From contig CAJUPQ010000002.1 in NCBI GenBank assembly GCA_910588505.1, positions 1-64,000 on the forward strand: DNA of 64,000 nucleotides. The letters run 5' to 3'. The notes under the pieces are model-generated. The model was not told the origin of the DNA and ran no database searches. It saw only the letters and a program-made list of their open reading frames with translations. Source of the DNA: an uncultured Hungatella sp. (GTDB lineage: Bacteria > Bacillota > Clostridia > Lachnospirales > Lachnospiraceae). Shown here piece by piece: positions 1 through 7,415 of the stretch (positions within the stretch are counted from its first letter, which is position 1; every line of letters begins with the position of its first letter). The translations under genes and the position numbers were made by a program.

Positions 1-2
1 TA

Positions 3-269
3 TTTTTCTTACGCAAAAATTTTGCCATTTTGCGTCAAAAATCATTGATAAGTGGACTAAGGAACCAGCTGCATGTGACCGGAACCTGGAACTCTTCGTT
101 TTCCCATGAGGCGGAAGATGACTGGAATTATAGCCTCACCAGGCTGGCCGGTAAAAGGATTGATCCGGCAGGAATCATCTCCCACCGGTATTCTCTGGAT
201 CAGCTGCATAGGGGGCTTGAAATAATGAGAGATAAGACTGAGGATTATGGGAAGGTGATGATTGTGTAA
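3..269 (+). CDS. C-terminal end of zinc-type alcohol dehydrogenase (partial, cut by window start)
   Basis: The frame is open from the first bases of the window to the TAA at 267-269, so this is the 3' end of a longer gene. The segment QLHVTGTWNSSF followed by a DDW motif and a closing I-x-HR-x-S-L-x-L...MRDK...GKVMI pattern is the typical C-terminus of medium-chain, zinc-dependent sugar-alcohol dehydrogenases of the galactitol-1-phosphate 5-dehydrogenase (GatD) type. Only about 88 residues are visible, without the zinc or NAD sites, so the substrate cannot be assigned. A bidirectional hairpin terminator follows at 341-374. Confidence 0.7.
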   Translation, partial: FFLRKNFAILRQKSLISGLRNQLHVTGTWNSSFSHEAEDDWNYSLTRLAGKRIDPAGIISHRYSLDQLHRGLEIMRDKTEDYGKVMIV

Positions 270-340
270 CCTTGCCTGGAGATTTATGAAGATCAAGGCA
301 GAAGATTTCCGTAATAGCAGCAAAACTTAGAAAGTAATGC

Positions 341-374
341 AAAAGGCATATGCAGTGAAGCACATGCCTTTTTT
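341..374. terminator. Bidirectional intrinsic terminator
   Basis: AAAAGGCAT and ATGCCTTTTTT flank a short loop, giving a stem with a T-run on the plus strand and an A-run (T-run on the minus strand) at the other side. It lies between two convergent genes, the dehydrogenase end and the Uma2 gene, and can serve both. Confidence 0.8.
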
Positions 375-377
375 CGG

Positions 378-947
378 CTAAATGTTCAGCAGATCAGCAA
401 TCTCGGAAAAGTTGATAAGCAGATCATCAAAGATATTAACCTTGATAATGGAATCAAAGGGATACTGGACGCTTACGATATTGCATTGGAAGTAGTTAAC
501 AGTCACAATCTTGCGGCGTGGATCAACGATCCAGTACTCGCGAACCCCGGCATTTTTGTAGTAATAGAGCTTGCGGATGTAATCGTCTGCCGGATTGCTG
601 GGGGAAACAATTTCAATGATGAAATCCGGGGCGCCATTGCAACGTTTTCCGTCCAGTTTATCCTTGTTACAGATAACCATAATATCAGGCTGAACAATGA
701 TAAGGGGCTTGTCGGACAGCTTTACATCAAATGGAGCGCTGAATATCTGGCAAGATCCCTTTTTACTTTTGATGTGATTGTAAATGATATTGGACAGTTC
801 CATAGATAAGGTTTGGTGTATCTGCGAAGGGCTGGCCATATCATAGATAACACCATCAAAGACTTCTACCCTCTTGTCTTCCGGCAGAGCCTCATACTGT
901 TCCAGAGTGATTGTTTCTGGTTGCAATGCTGGCGGCATAATATACAC
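378..947 (-). CDS. Uma2 family (DUF820) PD-(D/E)xK endonuclease-like protein
   Basis: A 189-residue protein of the usual Uma2 length. Visible family features are the N-terminal LEQYEALPEDKRVEVFDGVIYDM block, the substrate-strand PDIMV motif (about residues 87-91), the catalytic-type EIVSPSNP motif (about 112-119) followed by a lysine-tyrosine helix, and the strand REYWIVDP. These correspond to the PD-(D/E)xK nuclease core of DUF820/Uma2. The family is widespread in Cyanobacteria and Firmicutes and its biological role is poorly known. The gene is isolated and convergent with the dehydrogenase. A second in-frame ATG four codons in is an alternative start. Confidence 0.85.
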   Translation of the reverse strand: MYIMPPALQPETITLEQYEALPEDKRVEVFDGVIYDMASPSQIHQTLSMELSNIIYNHIKSKKGSCQIFSAPFDVKLSDKPLIIVQPDIMVICNKDKLDGKRCNGAPDFIIEIVSPSNPADDYIRKLYYYKNAGVREYWIVDPRRKIVTVNYFQCNIVSVQYPFDSIIKVNIFDDLLINFSEIADLLNI

Positions 948-1430
948 TCCCTTTTCTGGTTATTGTATGCGGTTAAATGGCTTGTATTCATGTGCTGATG
1001 ACTGTTGGTGTTTTGCAAGTGCGTTTATTTGAGATATTCTGTGATGTTGTGGTTTCGCTCGGATACAATTTCAGCTTTTATTTCATTGAATTTTGATAAC
1101 AGCATAGCACATAATTTCAAAAGTTTCAATAAAGTGCAAAAATATTTGGTTTTCTCTTTTATTAGGTGGATTCCTTTTTCTTTTCATTGATGATGCCATG
1201 GTTGAAAAATCCGGTATGCATTTTGAACGTTGTTCTAAGTTATACGATCATGCCGTCCATCCTTTTCAGAGGGCAACGGCAGAAGCGCCCGGCTATCCGG
1301 AGGACAGGGAGAATATCCGTTTTGAGGGTAACAGCCCCGAAGGTGATGATTGGGGTGGAAAAGGCTGCTTTCCGGTGATATAATAGCCTTGGAGGAATCG
1401 GACCGACAACACAGGGGAGAAAAAGGGATC
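948..1430. other. Intergenic region without a supportable gene
   Basis: About 480 bases between the divergent Uma2 and L,D-transpeptidase genes. Short ORFs exist on both strands but none has a convincing ribosome site or a recognisable product. A TATAAT hexamer at 1379-1384 could be the -10 of the transpeptidase promoter, although no good -35 is seen 17 bases upstream. Confidence 0.5.
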
Positions 1431-3230
1431 ATGGAGAAACAAAAAGGGAGAAGCAGAAAGAAGAAGAAATTTCCCGTGGCGGCAGCGGCCATTGGGACAG
1501 CCATCGGGGTGGCAGCGGTGGGAGGGGCAGCGGGATATTACATATACGAGGGAAAACAGTACGAGACCGTATTTTTTCCCAGCACCAGGATAAACGGGAT
1601 CGACGCGTCCCACAAAACCGTAGAGGAGATGGAGAAACTGATCTCTGCGGCTGTGGACGAGTATTCGCTGACCATAAAGGAAATGGACGGCAGGACGGAG
1701 CAGATCACAGGAGAAGCCATCGGCATGCATTCGGTATTTGACGGGAAGATGGAGGAATACCTGGCAGGCCAGGAGCCTTTGCAGTGGTGGATGCAGAAAG
1801 ACAGGGAAAAAGATTATGAGATTGAAGCCATGGTGGCCTTTGACCAGGAGCTGCTGGAGCAGCAGATAGACAATCTGGGGATTTTTCACCAGGACGATCC
1901 CGGACTGCCACAAGACGCATACCTGTCCGATTATGTTCCGGGACAGGGCTATGTGGTGATGCCGGATGTTAAGGGGACCGTGCCGGACAGAGAGAAAGCA
2001 GGAGAGGAGATCCGGGCGGCGGTGAAGAGTCTTAAGACGGAGCTGGATCTGGCGGGGATGGATGTGTATGAGAGGGCGGCCGTTACCGCTGACGACCAAG
2101 GGCTCCATGATCTGGCGGACCGGCTGAACAAATATGTAAATATGACGGTGACATACACCTTTGGGGAAGAGCAGGAGGTGTTGGACGGAGAGCTGATTTC
2201 CCAGTGGATCAGTCTTGGGGAAGGGGAGGAGATCTTCCTGGACCAGGAGGCAGTGACCGCCTATGTGAAAGGGCTGGCGGAGAGACACAATACGGCTTCC
2301 AGGAAAAAGGTGCTGAAAACATCCTATGGGCAGACGGTGGAGATCGAAAGAGGCACTTACGGGTGGCGCATCGACCAGGCGGCCGAGGCGGAGCAGCTGT
2401 ATCAGATCTTATTATCCGGCGAGAGCCAGGTAAGGGAGCCGGTGTACCGCCAGACGGGAGCCAGCCATGGGGACAATGATTACGGGAATACCTATGTGGA
2501 GATCAATCTGACGGCGCAGCATTTGTTTTTTTACAAAGATGGACAGCTTTTGGTAGAGTCGGACTTTGTGTCGGGCAACGCGGCCAGAGGTTATGACACG
2601 CCGTCAGGGGCGTACCCGCTGACTTACAAACAGAGGAACGCCACTCTGCGGGGGGCGGATTATGCCACCCCGGTATCCTACTGGATGCCGTTTAACGGCA
2701 ATATCGGAATGCATGACGCTACCTGGAGGGGATCGTTTGGCGGAAGTATCTACAGGACCAACGGCTCCCATGGGTGCATCAATCTTCCCAAGGCAGCAGC
2801 CAAGACCATATTTGAGAATATTGAAAAAGGAATGCCGGTGCTCTGCTATCATCTTGGCGGGACGGAGAGCGGTAAGAGCAGCGCGGCAGGCGGAGGGCAG
2901 GGGGCGCCGGCCCCAGCTCCTGCCCCGGCGCCGGTTCCCGATCCTGCGGAAACCACGGCCCCGGCGGATCCGGAGAGCAGCGGCGCGTCCGGGGATGGGG
3001 AGATGGCTGCAGGCCAGGAGAGCAGCCCGGAGGCCGTAAACGAACAGGAGACAGAGCGGACAGGACTGCCGTGGGAGTATGGACCCGGCATGACGGAGGC
3101 GGAGACATCGGCGGAGCCTGGGCAGCCAGATCCAGGTCAGTCGGAACCTTTCCCAGAACCGGGTCCAGGCCAGCCGGAATCATCCCCGCAGCCGGAGCCG
3201 GGGCCAGGCCAGCTGGAATCTTCCCCATAA
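1431..3230 (+). CDS. Membrane-anchored L,D-transpeptidase (YkuD) with PG-binding domain and Pro/Glu-rich tail
   Basis: The 599-residue protein starts at ATG 1431, preceded by AGGGGAG; an upstream in-frame start at 1350 lacks a comparable site. Residues about 1-15 are basic and about 15-35 form one membrane span. About 45-330 resemble the duplicated PG_binding_4 region found in Firmicute L,D-transpeptidases. About 350-470 are the YkuD domain with the SHGCINL active site (His447, Cys449), which makes 3-3 cross-links in peptidoglycan outside the membrane. The last 120 residues are a low-complexity Ala/Pro/Glu/Gly/Gln tail ending in PEPGPGQ-type repeats. The repeat frame continues past the TAA, see findings. 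Confidence 0.88.
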   Translation: MEKQKGRSRKKKKFPVAAAAIGTAIGVAAVGGAAGYYIYEGKQYETVFFPSTRINGIDASHKTVEEMEKLISAAVDEYSLTIKEMDGRTEQITGEAIGMHSVFDGKMEEYLAGQEPLQWWMQKDREKDYEIEAMVAFDQELLEQQIDNLGIFHQDDPGLPQDAYLSDYVPGQGYVVMPDVKGTVPDREKAGEEIRAAVKSLKTELDLAGMDVYERAAVTADDQGLHDLADRLNKYVNMTVTYTFGEEQEVLDGELISQWISLGEGEEIFLDQEAVTAYVKGLAERHNTASRKKVLKTSYGQTVEIERGTYGWRIDQAAEAEQLYQILLSGESQVREPVYRQTGASHGDNDYGNTYVEINLTAQHLFFYKDGQLLVESDFVSGNAARGYDTPSGAYPLTYKQRNATLRGADYATPVSYWMPFNGNIGMHDATWRGSFGGSIYRTNGSHGCINLPKAAAKTIFENIEKGMPVLCYHLGGTESGKSSAAGGGQGAPAPAPAPAPVPDPAETTAPADPESSGASGDGEMAAGQESSPEAVNEQETERTGLPWEYGPGMTEAETSAEPGQPDPGQSEPFPEPGPGQPESSPQPEPGPGQLESSP

Positions 3231-3335
3231 TCAGAGCCAGGACCGGGCCAAGTCAGGGGGCTGGAGCGAGTCTGAAAACTGCTGAATGTATGTTAATGTG
3301 CCGGAAAACAGAAAAGTTAAAAGATAGGCTGATTG

Positions 3336-3373
3336 GGCAGCAGGCGGACCGATACAAGTCTTTGCCTGCTGCC
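3336..3373. terminator. Hairpin between convergent genes, possible weak terminator
   Basis: GGCAGCAGGC (3336-3345) pairs perfectly with GCCTGCTGCC (3364-3373). There is no good T-run on either strand, so this is only a candidate terminator. It separates the L,D-transpeptidase from the convergent GH18 gene part. Confidence 0.4.
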
Positions 3374-3375
3374 TG

Positions 3376-3786
3376 TTACATAGAATCTAACAGCACCCAC
3401 CCGGCCCGAAACAGTTTCATGATCTGCCATACGGCGATCCCTTTCAGCTCATACTCCCGGACCAGTTTGAATTTTTCCTGCCAGCTTCTTACGTCCTCAA
3501 ACCACACCTCATGCTGGACGCCGTACTGCCAGTAGGTGAACCAGGGAGATTTGGCTGTCTCGTCAAATTGGATGGGGACGCCGTAGAAGACGGCAGTCTG
3601 CACGGCTTCCACATTGCCCAGGGTGGTGGCTTTTGTAGCGCCGCGGACGTAGGGCAGGGGCCAGTCGTAGCCATAGTTGGGAACTCCCAGACAGATCTTG
3701 GATGGGGGGATCTTAGTCAGGGCGTACTTAAGGACCCGGCGGACCTGGTTGATGGGGGCTACGGCCATGGGAGGGCCGTATGTATA
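3376..3786 (-). pseudogene. C-terminal part of interrupted LysM-GH18 (SleL/YaaH-like) gene
   Basis: This open frame encodes YTYGPPMAVAPINQVRRVL and then GVPNYGYDWPLPYV, typical of the second half of the GH18 catalytic domain of spore-cortex fragment hydrolases (SleL/YaaH type, N-acetylglucosaminidase activity). It has no native start. The N-terminal half lies 15 kb away at 18745-19491 on the same strand. Both halves share the 15 bases that encode YTYGP, and removing the DNA between them restores one frame of about 380 codons ending at TAA 3376-3378. The ORF technically extends to an ATG at 3816 inside the element, but that extension is element DNA. It is listed as interrupted rather than decayed because no other lesion is seen. 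Confidence 0.9.
3772..3786 (+). repeat. Attachment-site core, left copy
   Basis: AGGGCCGTATGTATA, identical to 18745-18759 and in the same orientation. It reads as the codons for Tyr-Thr-Tyr-Gly-Pro on the minus strand. Bases diverge immediately outside on both sides. The likely crossover dinucleotide is GT at 3782-3783, inferred from the symmetry of the reconstructed attP. Confidence 0.88.
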
Positions 3787-3866
3787 GGAACCGACACACC
3801 TATGGTAATGAATCACCCCGATGCATGCAGCGGGATATTAAGCCCGTGAGGGAATGGATGTATGAG

Positions 3867-3893
3867 AAAAAGCCAGGAATTCCCTGGCTTTTT
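3867..3893. terminator. Bidirectional intrinsic terminator at left end of element
   Basis: AAAAAGCCAGG and CCTGGCTTTTT form a perfect stem around a five-base loop, with runs of A and T on the two sides. It ends the minus-strand element transcription just after the toxin gene and shields the host gene part. Confidence 0.88.
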
Positions 3894-3904
3894 AACTGAT
3901 AGGA

Positions 3905-4177
3905 TTACATTCTAAACAAATCGGCATGTGTTCCGGTTCTATCTAAGTATAGATCATCTCCATCTATTTCATATATAAGCAGCCAATCTGGGGTAATGTG
4001 GCATTCTCTGCGCCCATTGTAATTCCCTTTTAGATCATGGTCTTTATTTTTAGGAGGTAATGGTGCGGGAATTGCTAAAACAGCAACAATGGACTGTAAA
4101 AGACGGATATCGAATCCTCTCTTTTGACATCTTTTATAATCCTTTTTAAACTGTCCGGAGTAGATAACATTTAACAT
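3905..4177 (-). CDS. YafQ-type RelE/ParE superfamily mRNA interferase toxin
   Basis: The 90-residue protein carries the YafQ signature: LKGNYNGRRECHITPDWLL (about residues 50-68) and RTGTHADLF near the C-terminus. The His, Asp-Trp and final His-x-Asp-Leu-Phe positions match the catalytic and RNA-contact residues known for YafQ, a ribosome-dependent mRNA endonuclease. It follows its antitoxin gene by five bases in a two-gene operon, the usual dinJ-yafQ order. Inside the element it probably stabilises inheritance. The toxin looks intact. Confidence 0.9.
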   Translation of the reverse strand: MLNVIYSGQFKKDYKRCQKRGFDIRLLQSIVAVLAIPAPLPPKNKDHDLKGNYNGRRECHITPDWLLIYEIDGDDLYLDRTGTHADLFRM

Positions 4178-4182
4178 ATTGC

Positions 4183-4401
4183 TTATTCCTCCAAACTATC
4201 CCACAGATCGTTGAGATTATGGAATCTTTGTCCGGAACCAGTTCTTTTCATTTCGTCAACCTCCGCAAATGCTGCAAGAGTCTCTGCGTTAGGCTGTTCC
4301 TGTGATTCGGTTGTTAAGCCCTGGATATATCCTATAATATAGGCAATCTTATTATCTGGAACAGTATCTAATAATTGGTACATTCTCTCTCTTTCACTCA
4401 T
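4183..4401 (-). CDS. Antitoxin of YafQ-type toxin-antitoxin pair
   Basis: A 72-residue acidic protein immediately upstream of the toxin. The start is supported by an AGAGAGG-type ribosome site. It has a helical N-terminal part with IIGYIQGL and an acidic C-terminal tail ending FHNLNDLWDSLEE that would wrap the toxin. It lacks the clear ribbon-helix-helix start of E. coli DinJ, so the DNA-binding type is not certain; the assignment rests mainly on its position and tail. Confidence 0.8.
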   Translation of the reverse strand: MSERERMYQLLDTVPDNKIAYIIGYIQGLTTESQEQPNAETLAAFAEVDEMKRTGSGQRFHNLNDLWDSLEE

Positions 4402-4433
4402 AGATTCATACCTCTCTAAATTTATGTAGATAT

Positions 4434-4462
4434 ACTATAATTGCTTTCTATTTATTTGTCAA
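4434..4462 (-). promoter_or_regulatory. Sigma-A promoter of the toxin-antitoxin operon
   Basis: On the minus strand TTGACA (4462-4457), a 17-base spacer and TATAGT (4439-4434) stand 33 bases upstream of the antitoxin start. It overlaps the end of the upstream small gene. Confidence 0.75.
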
Positions 4463-4652
4463 TGTTTTGCTTATCATCTATCAGGCGATCTTTTTCAGAG
4501 AGCAGGGAGGATTTTAAACCCAGGAATGCCGTAGATGAGAATTGTTCTAAGATAGCATTAACCTCTTTTGAAGTTTTGTCCCAACAGTGATCATCATGAA
4601 ACACATAGGTAGTTTTTCCAATGGTTATGTCTTTTACAATACCTTTCCTCAC
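4452..4652 (-). CDS. Small hypothetical protein downstream of rep
   Basis: A 66-residue frame starting at GTG 4652, which has AAGGGGGG a few bases upstream; a TTG at 4673 is the alternative. The product begins with a beta-rich segment (VKDITIGKTTYVFHDDHCW) and continues with a helical, charged tail. I do not recognise the family. It lies between the replication-type gene and the toxin-antitoxin promoter, transcribed with rep, and could be a replication accessory or control protein. Confidence 0.5.
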   Translation of the reverse strand: MRKGIVKDITIGKTTYVFHDDHCWDKTSKEVNAILEQFSSTAFLGLKSSLLSEKDRLIDDKQNIDK

Positions 4653-4709
4653 GGCATCCCCCCTTTCTTTCAATCATATGCTTATATGGTTGTACCAATT
4701 GCCTGAAGG

Positions 4710-6329
4710 TTAATCATGAAAATCCCCTTGCAAATCGGAATCAAACGTGCTATCATGACAATAGATTTCACCAGTTACCTGATCAATGATACCGAAACGG
4801 TACATTCCGGTAGAATCCATATGGCTTGGCAGCTCCTTCCCATTAAGCTGCCGGGCCCTTTTACTTTTATACCGGAGCGCTTTCTGCATATCATTATCAT
4901 TCATGGTACATAACACATCCATCACGTCTTTCATGATATCATCATCATTGATCCCTTTTTGGTAAAAGCCATAGGTGACCATGCTGTTGATGGCCCGGGT
5001 CTTTACCAGATCAGCGTTTAACTTCCGGCTGTATTCCCGGACCAGCTTTAGCTGCTTTGGCGGCAATTTCATGTCTATAAGACGGCAGCTCCGAAGAGCC
5101 TTCCAGAATCCGCACAGGTCGCGGCGGGATTTATTGGAATCCCCGGAGGGCTCCACCAGGCGGAACACATAGTAAGTCAGATAGTCTATGATCAAATTTC
5201 GATTGTCAAAGTAATCATAGATCCTTTTGGCTGCTCTTTTGGCGGAGTTGTCATGGAGAGGAAGCAGCTGGTAGGACTTGCTGTGGCGGCGCATAGTCTG
5301 GTACTCCACATTCATAACCAGATTGACCTTTGGCGTCAGACTGTCGGCAAATTTCTGTAAACTATCTTCCTCCATGGTAAGATCACCGGAAATAAGCCGT
5401 CCGCAGGTTATTTTTAGGGAATCGCTACTTCCATGTTCCAGATAGAAGGCACAGCGGGCCAGGTTTAAATATTTCCAACTGCGGCGTTTATAACATTCCT
5501 CGTACACATACAGATCGTACCGGTTGATAAGGCCGTTAAACAGCCAGATATAGAAAAACCATCCTTTATAGGCCTGCTCTATCACTTCCTTTGACTTTAA
5601 GTAGATCCGGATGAACACTTTGTCGGAACGCTTGCCCAGGGCAACATAGTCAATCTCAAACCCGTCGCTGCCTGCTTTTTCCGTATGGGTTAAAGCGTCA
5701 GAGAACCGATCCACCCGCATTTTATACAAATTCTCCAGGCTGAAGAACTTTTCCGGATTCGTCAGATAATTGCTGTGCCAGCAGTAGTCGATCCGGTTCT
5801 CCTGGCAGAAATCTATGGAGAGATGAAACTGTTTGGCAATGGTCTGAACGCAGGCGTAAGAGCGCTCAAAGGATTCATGGACCCCGTACATCCACAGCAT
5901 GTAAGAGCGGATCTGTACCACGATCTCGCAGGTGACGGAGGATCCGCCGTCAGATCCGGCGGGGACACAGGGAGCCATAAAGATATCAAACCACTCCGGA
6001 TATTCCAGACAAATGGTATACATATGAGCAAAGCTGAACTTGCGGAGATTTAAGCGCAGATCATGATCAGGGCCAAAATCTATCTGGAGAAATTCAAGCT
6101 TCGGGTCATTATCCAGAAGCTCATACTTTTGTTTGAAAAAATTGCGGAAGTAGAGGACATTGCAGTCAGTGGAATCCGCGGTAAGGTCATTTTGAAGTTT
6201 TACGCTGTAGTAAAAGGTGTCAATGTTATGTAGGAACTTTCGTTGTTTGAAGTCAAACCAATATTTTAGCTGGTCCTCATTCATTTCGTTGCCAATAATA
6301 CCAGGAGATTTTCTTTTTAAATCAACCAT
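4710..6329 (-). CDS. Putative phage replication initiation protein (Rep_trans-like)
   Basis: The 539-residue cytoplasmic protein is the only candidate replicase of the element. The middle (about residues 130-200) has an IRSYMLWMYG segment, then the motif ENRIDYCWHSNYL and NPEKFFSLENL, which resemble rolling-circle replication initiators of filamentous phages and related plasmids (Rep_trans/replication initiation factor group). The upstream region has two TTTCGCGAA repeats and overlapping hairpins that could be the Rep operator or origin. The family reading is by eye. The usual length is 300-400 residues, so this is longer, with an extra basic C-terminal domain. Start ATG 6329 has GTGAGG upstream. 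Confidence 0.6.
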   Translation of the reverse strand: MVDLKRKSPGIIGNEMNEDQLKYWFDFKQRKFLHNIDTFYYSVKLQNDLTADSTDCNVLYFRNFFKQKYELLDNDPKLEFLQIDFGPDHDLRLNLRKFSFAHMYTICLEYPEWFDIFMAPCVPAGSDGGSSVTCEIVVQIRSYMLWMYGVHESFERSYACVQTIAKQFHLSIDFCQENRIDYCWHSNYLTNPEKFFSLENLYKMRVDRFSDALTHTEKAGSDGFEIDYVALGKRSDKVFIRIYLKSKEVIEQAYKGWFFYIWLFNGLINRYDLYVYEECYKRRSWKYLNLARCAFYLEHGSSDSLKITCGRLISGDLTMEEDSLQKFADSLTPKVNLVMNVEYQTMRRHSKSYQLLPLHDNSAKRAAKRIYDYFDNRNLIIDYLTYYVFRLVEPSGDSNKSRRDLCGFWKALRSCRLIDMKLPPKQLKLVREYSRKLNADLVKTRAINSMVTYGFYQKGINDDDIMKDVMDVLCTMNDNDMQKALRYKSKRARQLNGKELPSHMDSTGMYRFGIIDQVTGEIYCHDSTFDSDLQGDFHD

Positions 6330-6360
6330 AATAAATACCTCACTTTAGTTTATTGAAATT

Positions 6361-6431
6361 TTTCGCGAAAATACGATTTCGCGAAGATTAAAAATGTGGA
6401 AAATTTCCCGTATTTACGGGGATAAATCCCC
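6361..6431. promoter_or_regulatory. Repeats and mutually exclusive hairpins upstream of rep
   Basis: TTTCGCGAA occurs at 6361-6369 and 6377-6385, 16 bases apart, each holding the palindrome TTCGCGAA. Next come two hairpins sharing a GGG: CCCGT/ACGGG (6407-6411 with 6416-6420) and GGGGAT/ATCCCC (6418-6423 with 6426-6431). They cannot form together. The position directly upstream of rep suggests an operator or double-strand origin; the function is inferred. Confidence 0.5.
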
Positions 6432-6956
6432 AAAAGTGTATGTATTTTCAGACCACGTATTACAGGCACGTGGCCGGGGCTTTTTTGGGCCTTTCGGCTT
6501 TAAAAACGGCTCTCCTGCCAGGGTCGGGCGGGCGCGCCGCACAGGCCGTCGGCGGGGCCCCCGGGTACCCCATCCTCCGACCTATGCACCCCACCCGCCC
6601 GGCCCCGCTCTTTTAACGCCTGATAAAAGCCGGCTGCCTTTAAAAGACAGACAGGAACAGGAGCGTTTCAAATAAGCAAAAAAGAATTTACCAAAACTGC
6701 CGCCTGTCCCGGCGATGCCTGGCAGCTATCCCCATGGACCGCCAGAAGCCGTAATGGCAATATCCGGAGGGAGAGCTGGGGAGTGTTTTCCGGCGGGAGA
6801 GGGAAAAGCGGCGCGGGCGGGGAAGGGGCTTTCCTGATAAGAGAAACATTAAAACATCCACAAACTCACCTGCCTTTGTAAATTTGAAAAAGATTCTGAC
6901 ACTTCCACCTGCAGGGAAGCGGATCCGGCCTCCTGCAGCGAAAATTGTAAGATAAT
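6432..6956. other. GC-rich non-coding region of the element
   Basis: About 525 bases between rep and the methylase remnant. Positions about 6470-6610 are very rich in G and C (runs such as GGCGGGGCCCCCGGG) and the remainder is moderately rich, with no supportable gene. Such a region is unlike the neighbouring coding DNA and resembles the structured intergenic regions of ssDNA phages that hold origins or packaging signals. I see no defined site beyond the repeats already listed. Confidence 0.5.
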
Positions 6957-7400
6957 TTAAGTTCTTTTACCTGCCCATTGATCTGCCATTGCTTTAGCAA
7001 TTCCGGGAAACGTTTTTGACCGATTCTTTGAGTTCCTTTCTTTTCTTCCCTGAAATCGTCTATAGTTTCCTTTGAATTCTTTTGCGGCGATTGCCTTTTG
7101 ATAGCGTTCTTTTGAAATCTCCCATCTCACCCGCATCCTAACTGCCCCCGCCTTTGTCATATATGTACATGGCGGGAAGGCGATAATCATATCCCATTTG
7201 CCACAAACTCTATGCCACGTACCATCAACGGTCAAAAACCTGCAGTTCCCATCAAGCAGAGGGATCACATCCTGCCGTATATGCCACTCCGGATGCCCAC
7301 CGGAACACGACTCAATATCACAAGAATATGCCTCATTCCCCAGCCGCCGCAACTCTATGCAGACACGCTGGCTCTCCTCACAGGCTACAAGGACCTTCAT
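6957..7400 (-). CDS. Internally deleted phage-type DNA (cytosine-5) methylase
   Basis: The first 106 residues match the phage-type small cytosine methylase family: N-terminal MKVLVACEESQRVC cofactor strand, the YSCDIE strand, and the catalytic FPPCTY motif. The last 20 residues (NRSKTFPGIAKAMADQW) match the normal C-terminus of the same family. Family members are normally about 200 residues; here about 80-90 residues between KEF and the C-terminal block are missing, including the ENP-containing motif. The frame is maintained, so the product is probably made but inactive. Confidence 0.75.
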   Translation of the reverse strand: MKVLVACEESQRVCIELRRLGNEAYSCDIESCSGGHPEWHIRQDVIPLLDGNCRFLTVDGTWHRVCGKWDMIIAFPPCTYMTKAGAVRMRVRWEISKERYQKAIAAKEFKGNYRRFQGRKERNSKNRSKTFPGIAKAMADQWAGKRT

Positions 7401-7415
7401 CCATACTCCCCCTTC

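Noticed and set aside
1198..1383. 61-codon ORF upstream of the L,D-transpeptidase
   Set aside because: No ribosome site, no recognisable product, and overlaps the probable promoter.
1293..2288. 331-codon minus-strand ORF opposite the L,D-transpeptidase gene
   Set aside because: Shadow of a well-supported gene; composition is not protein-like.
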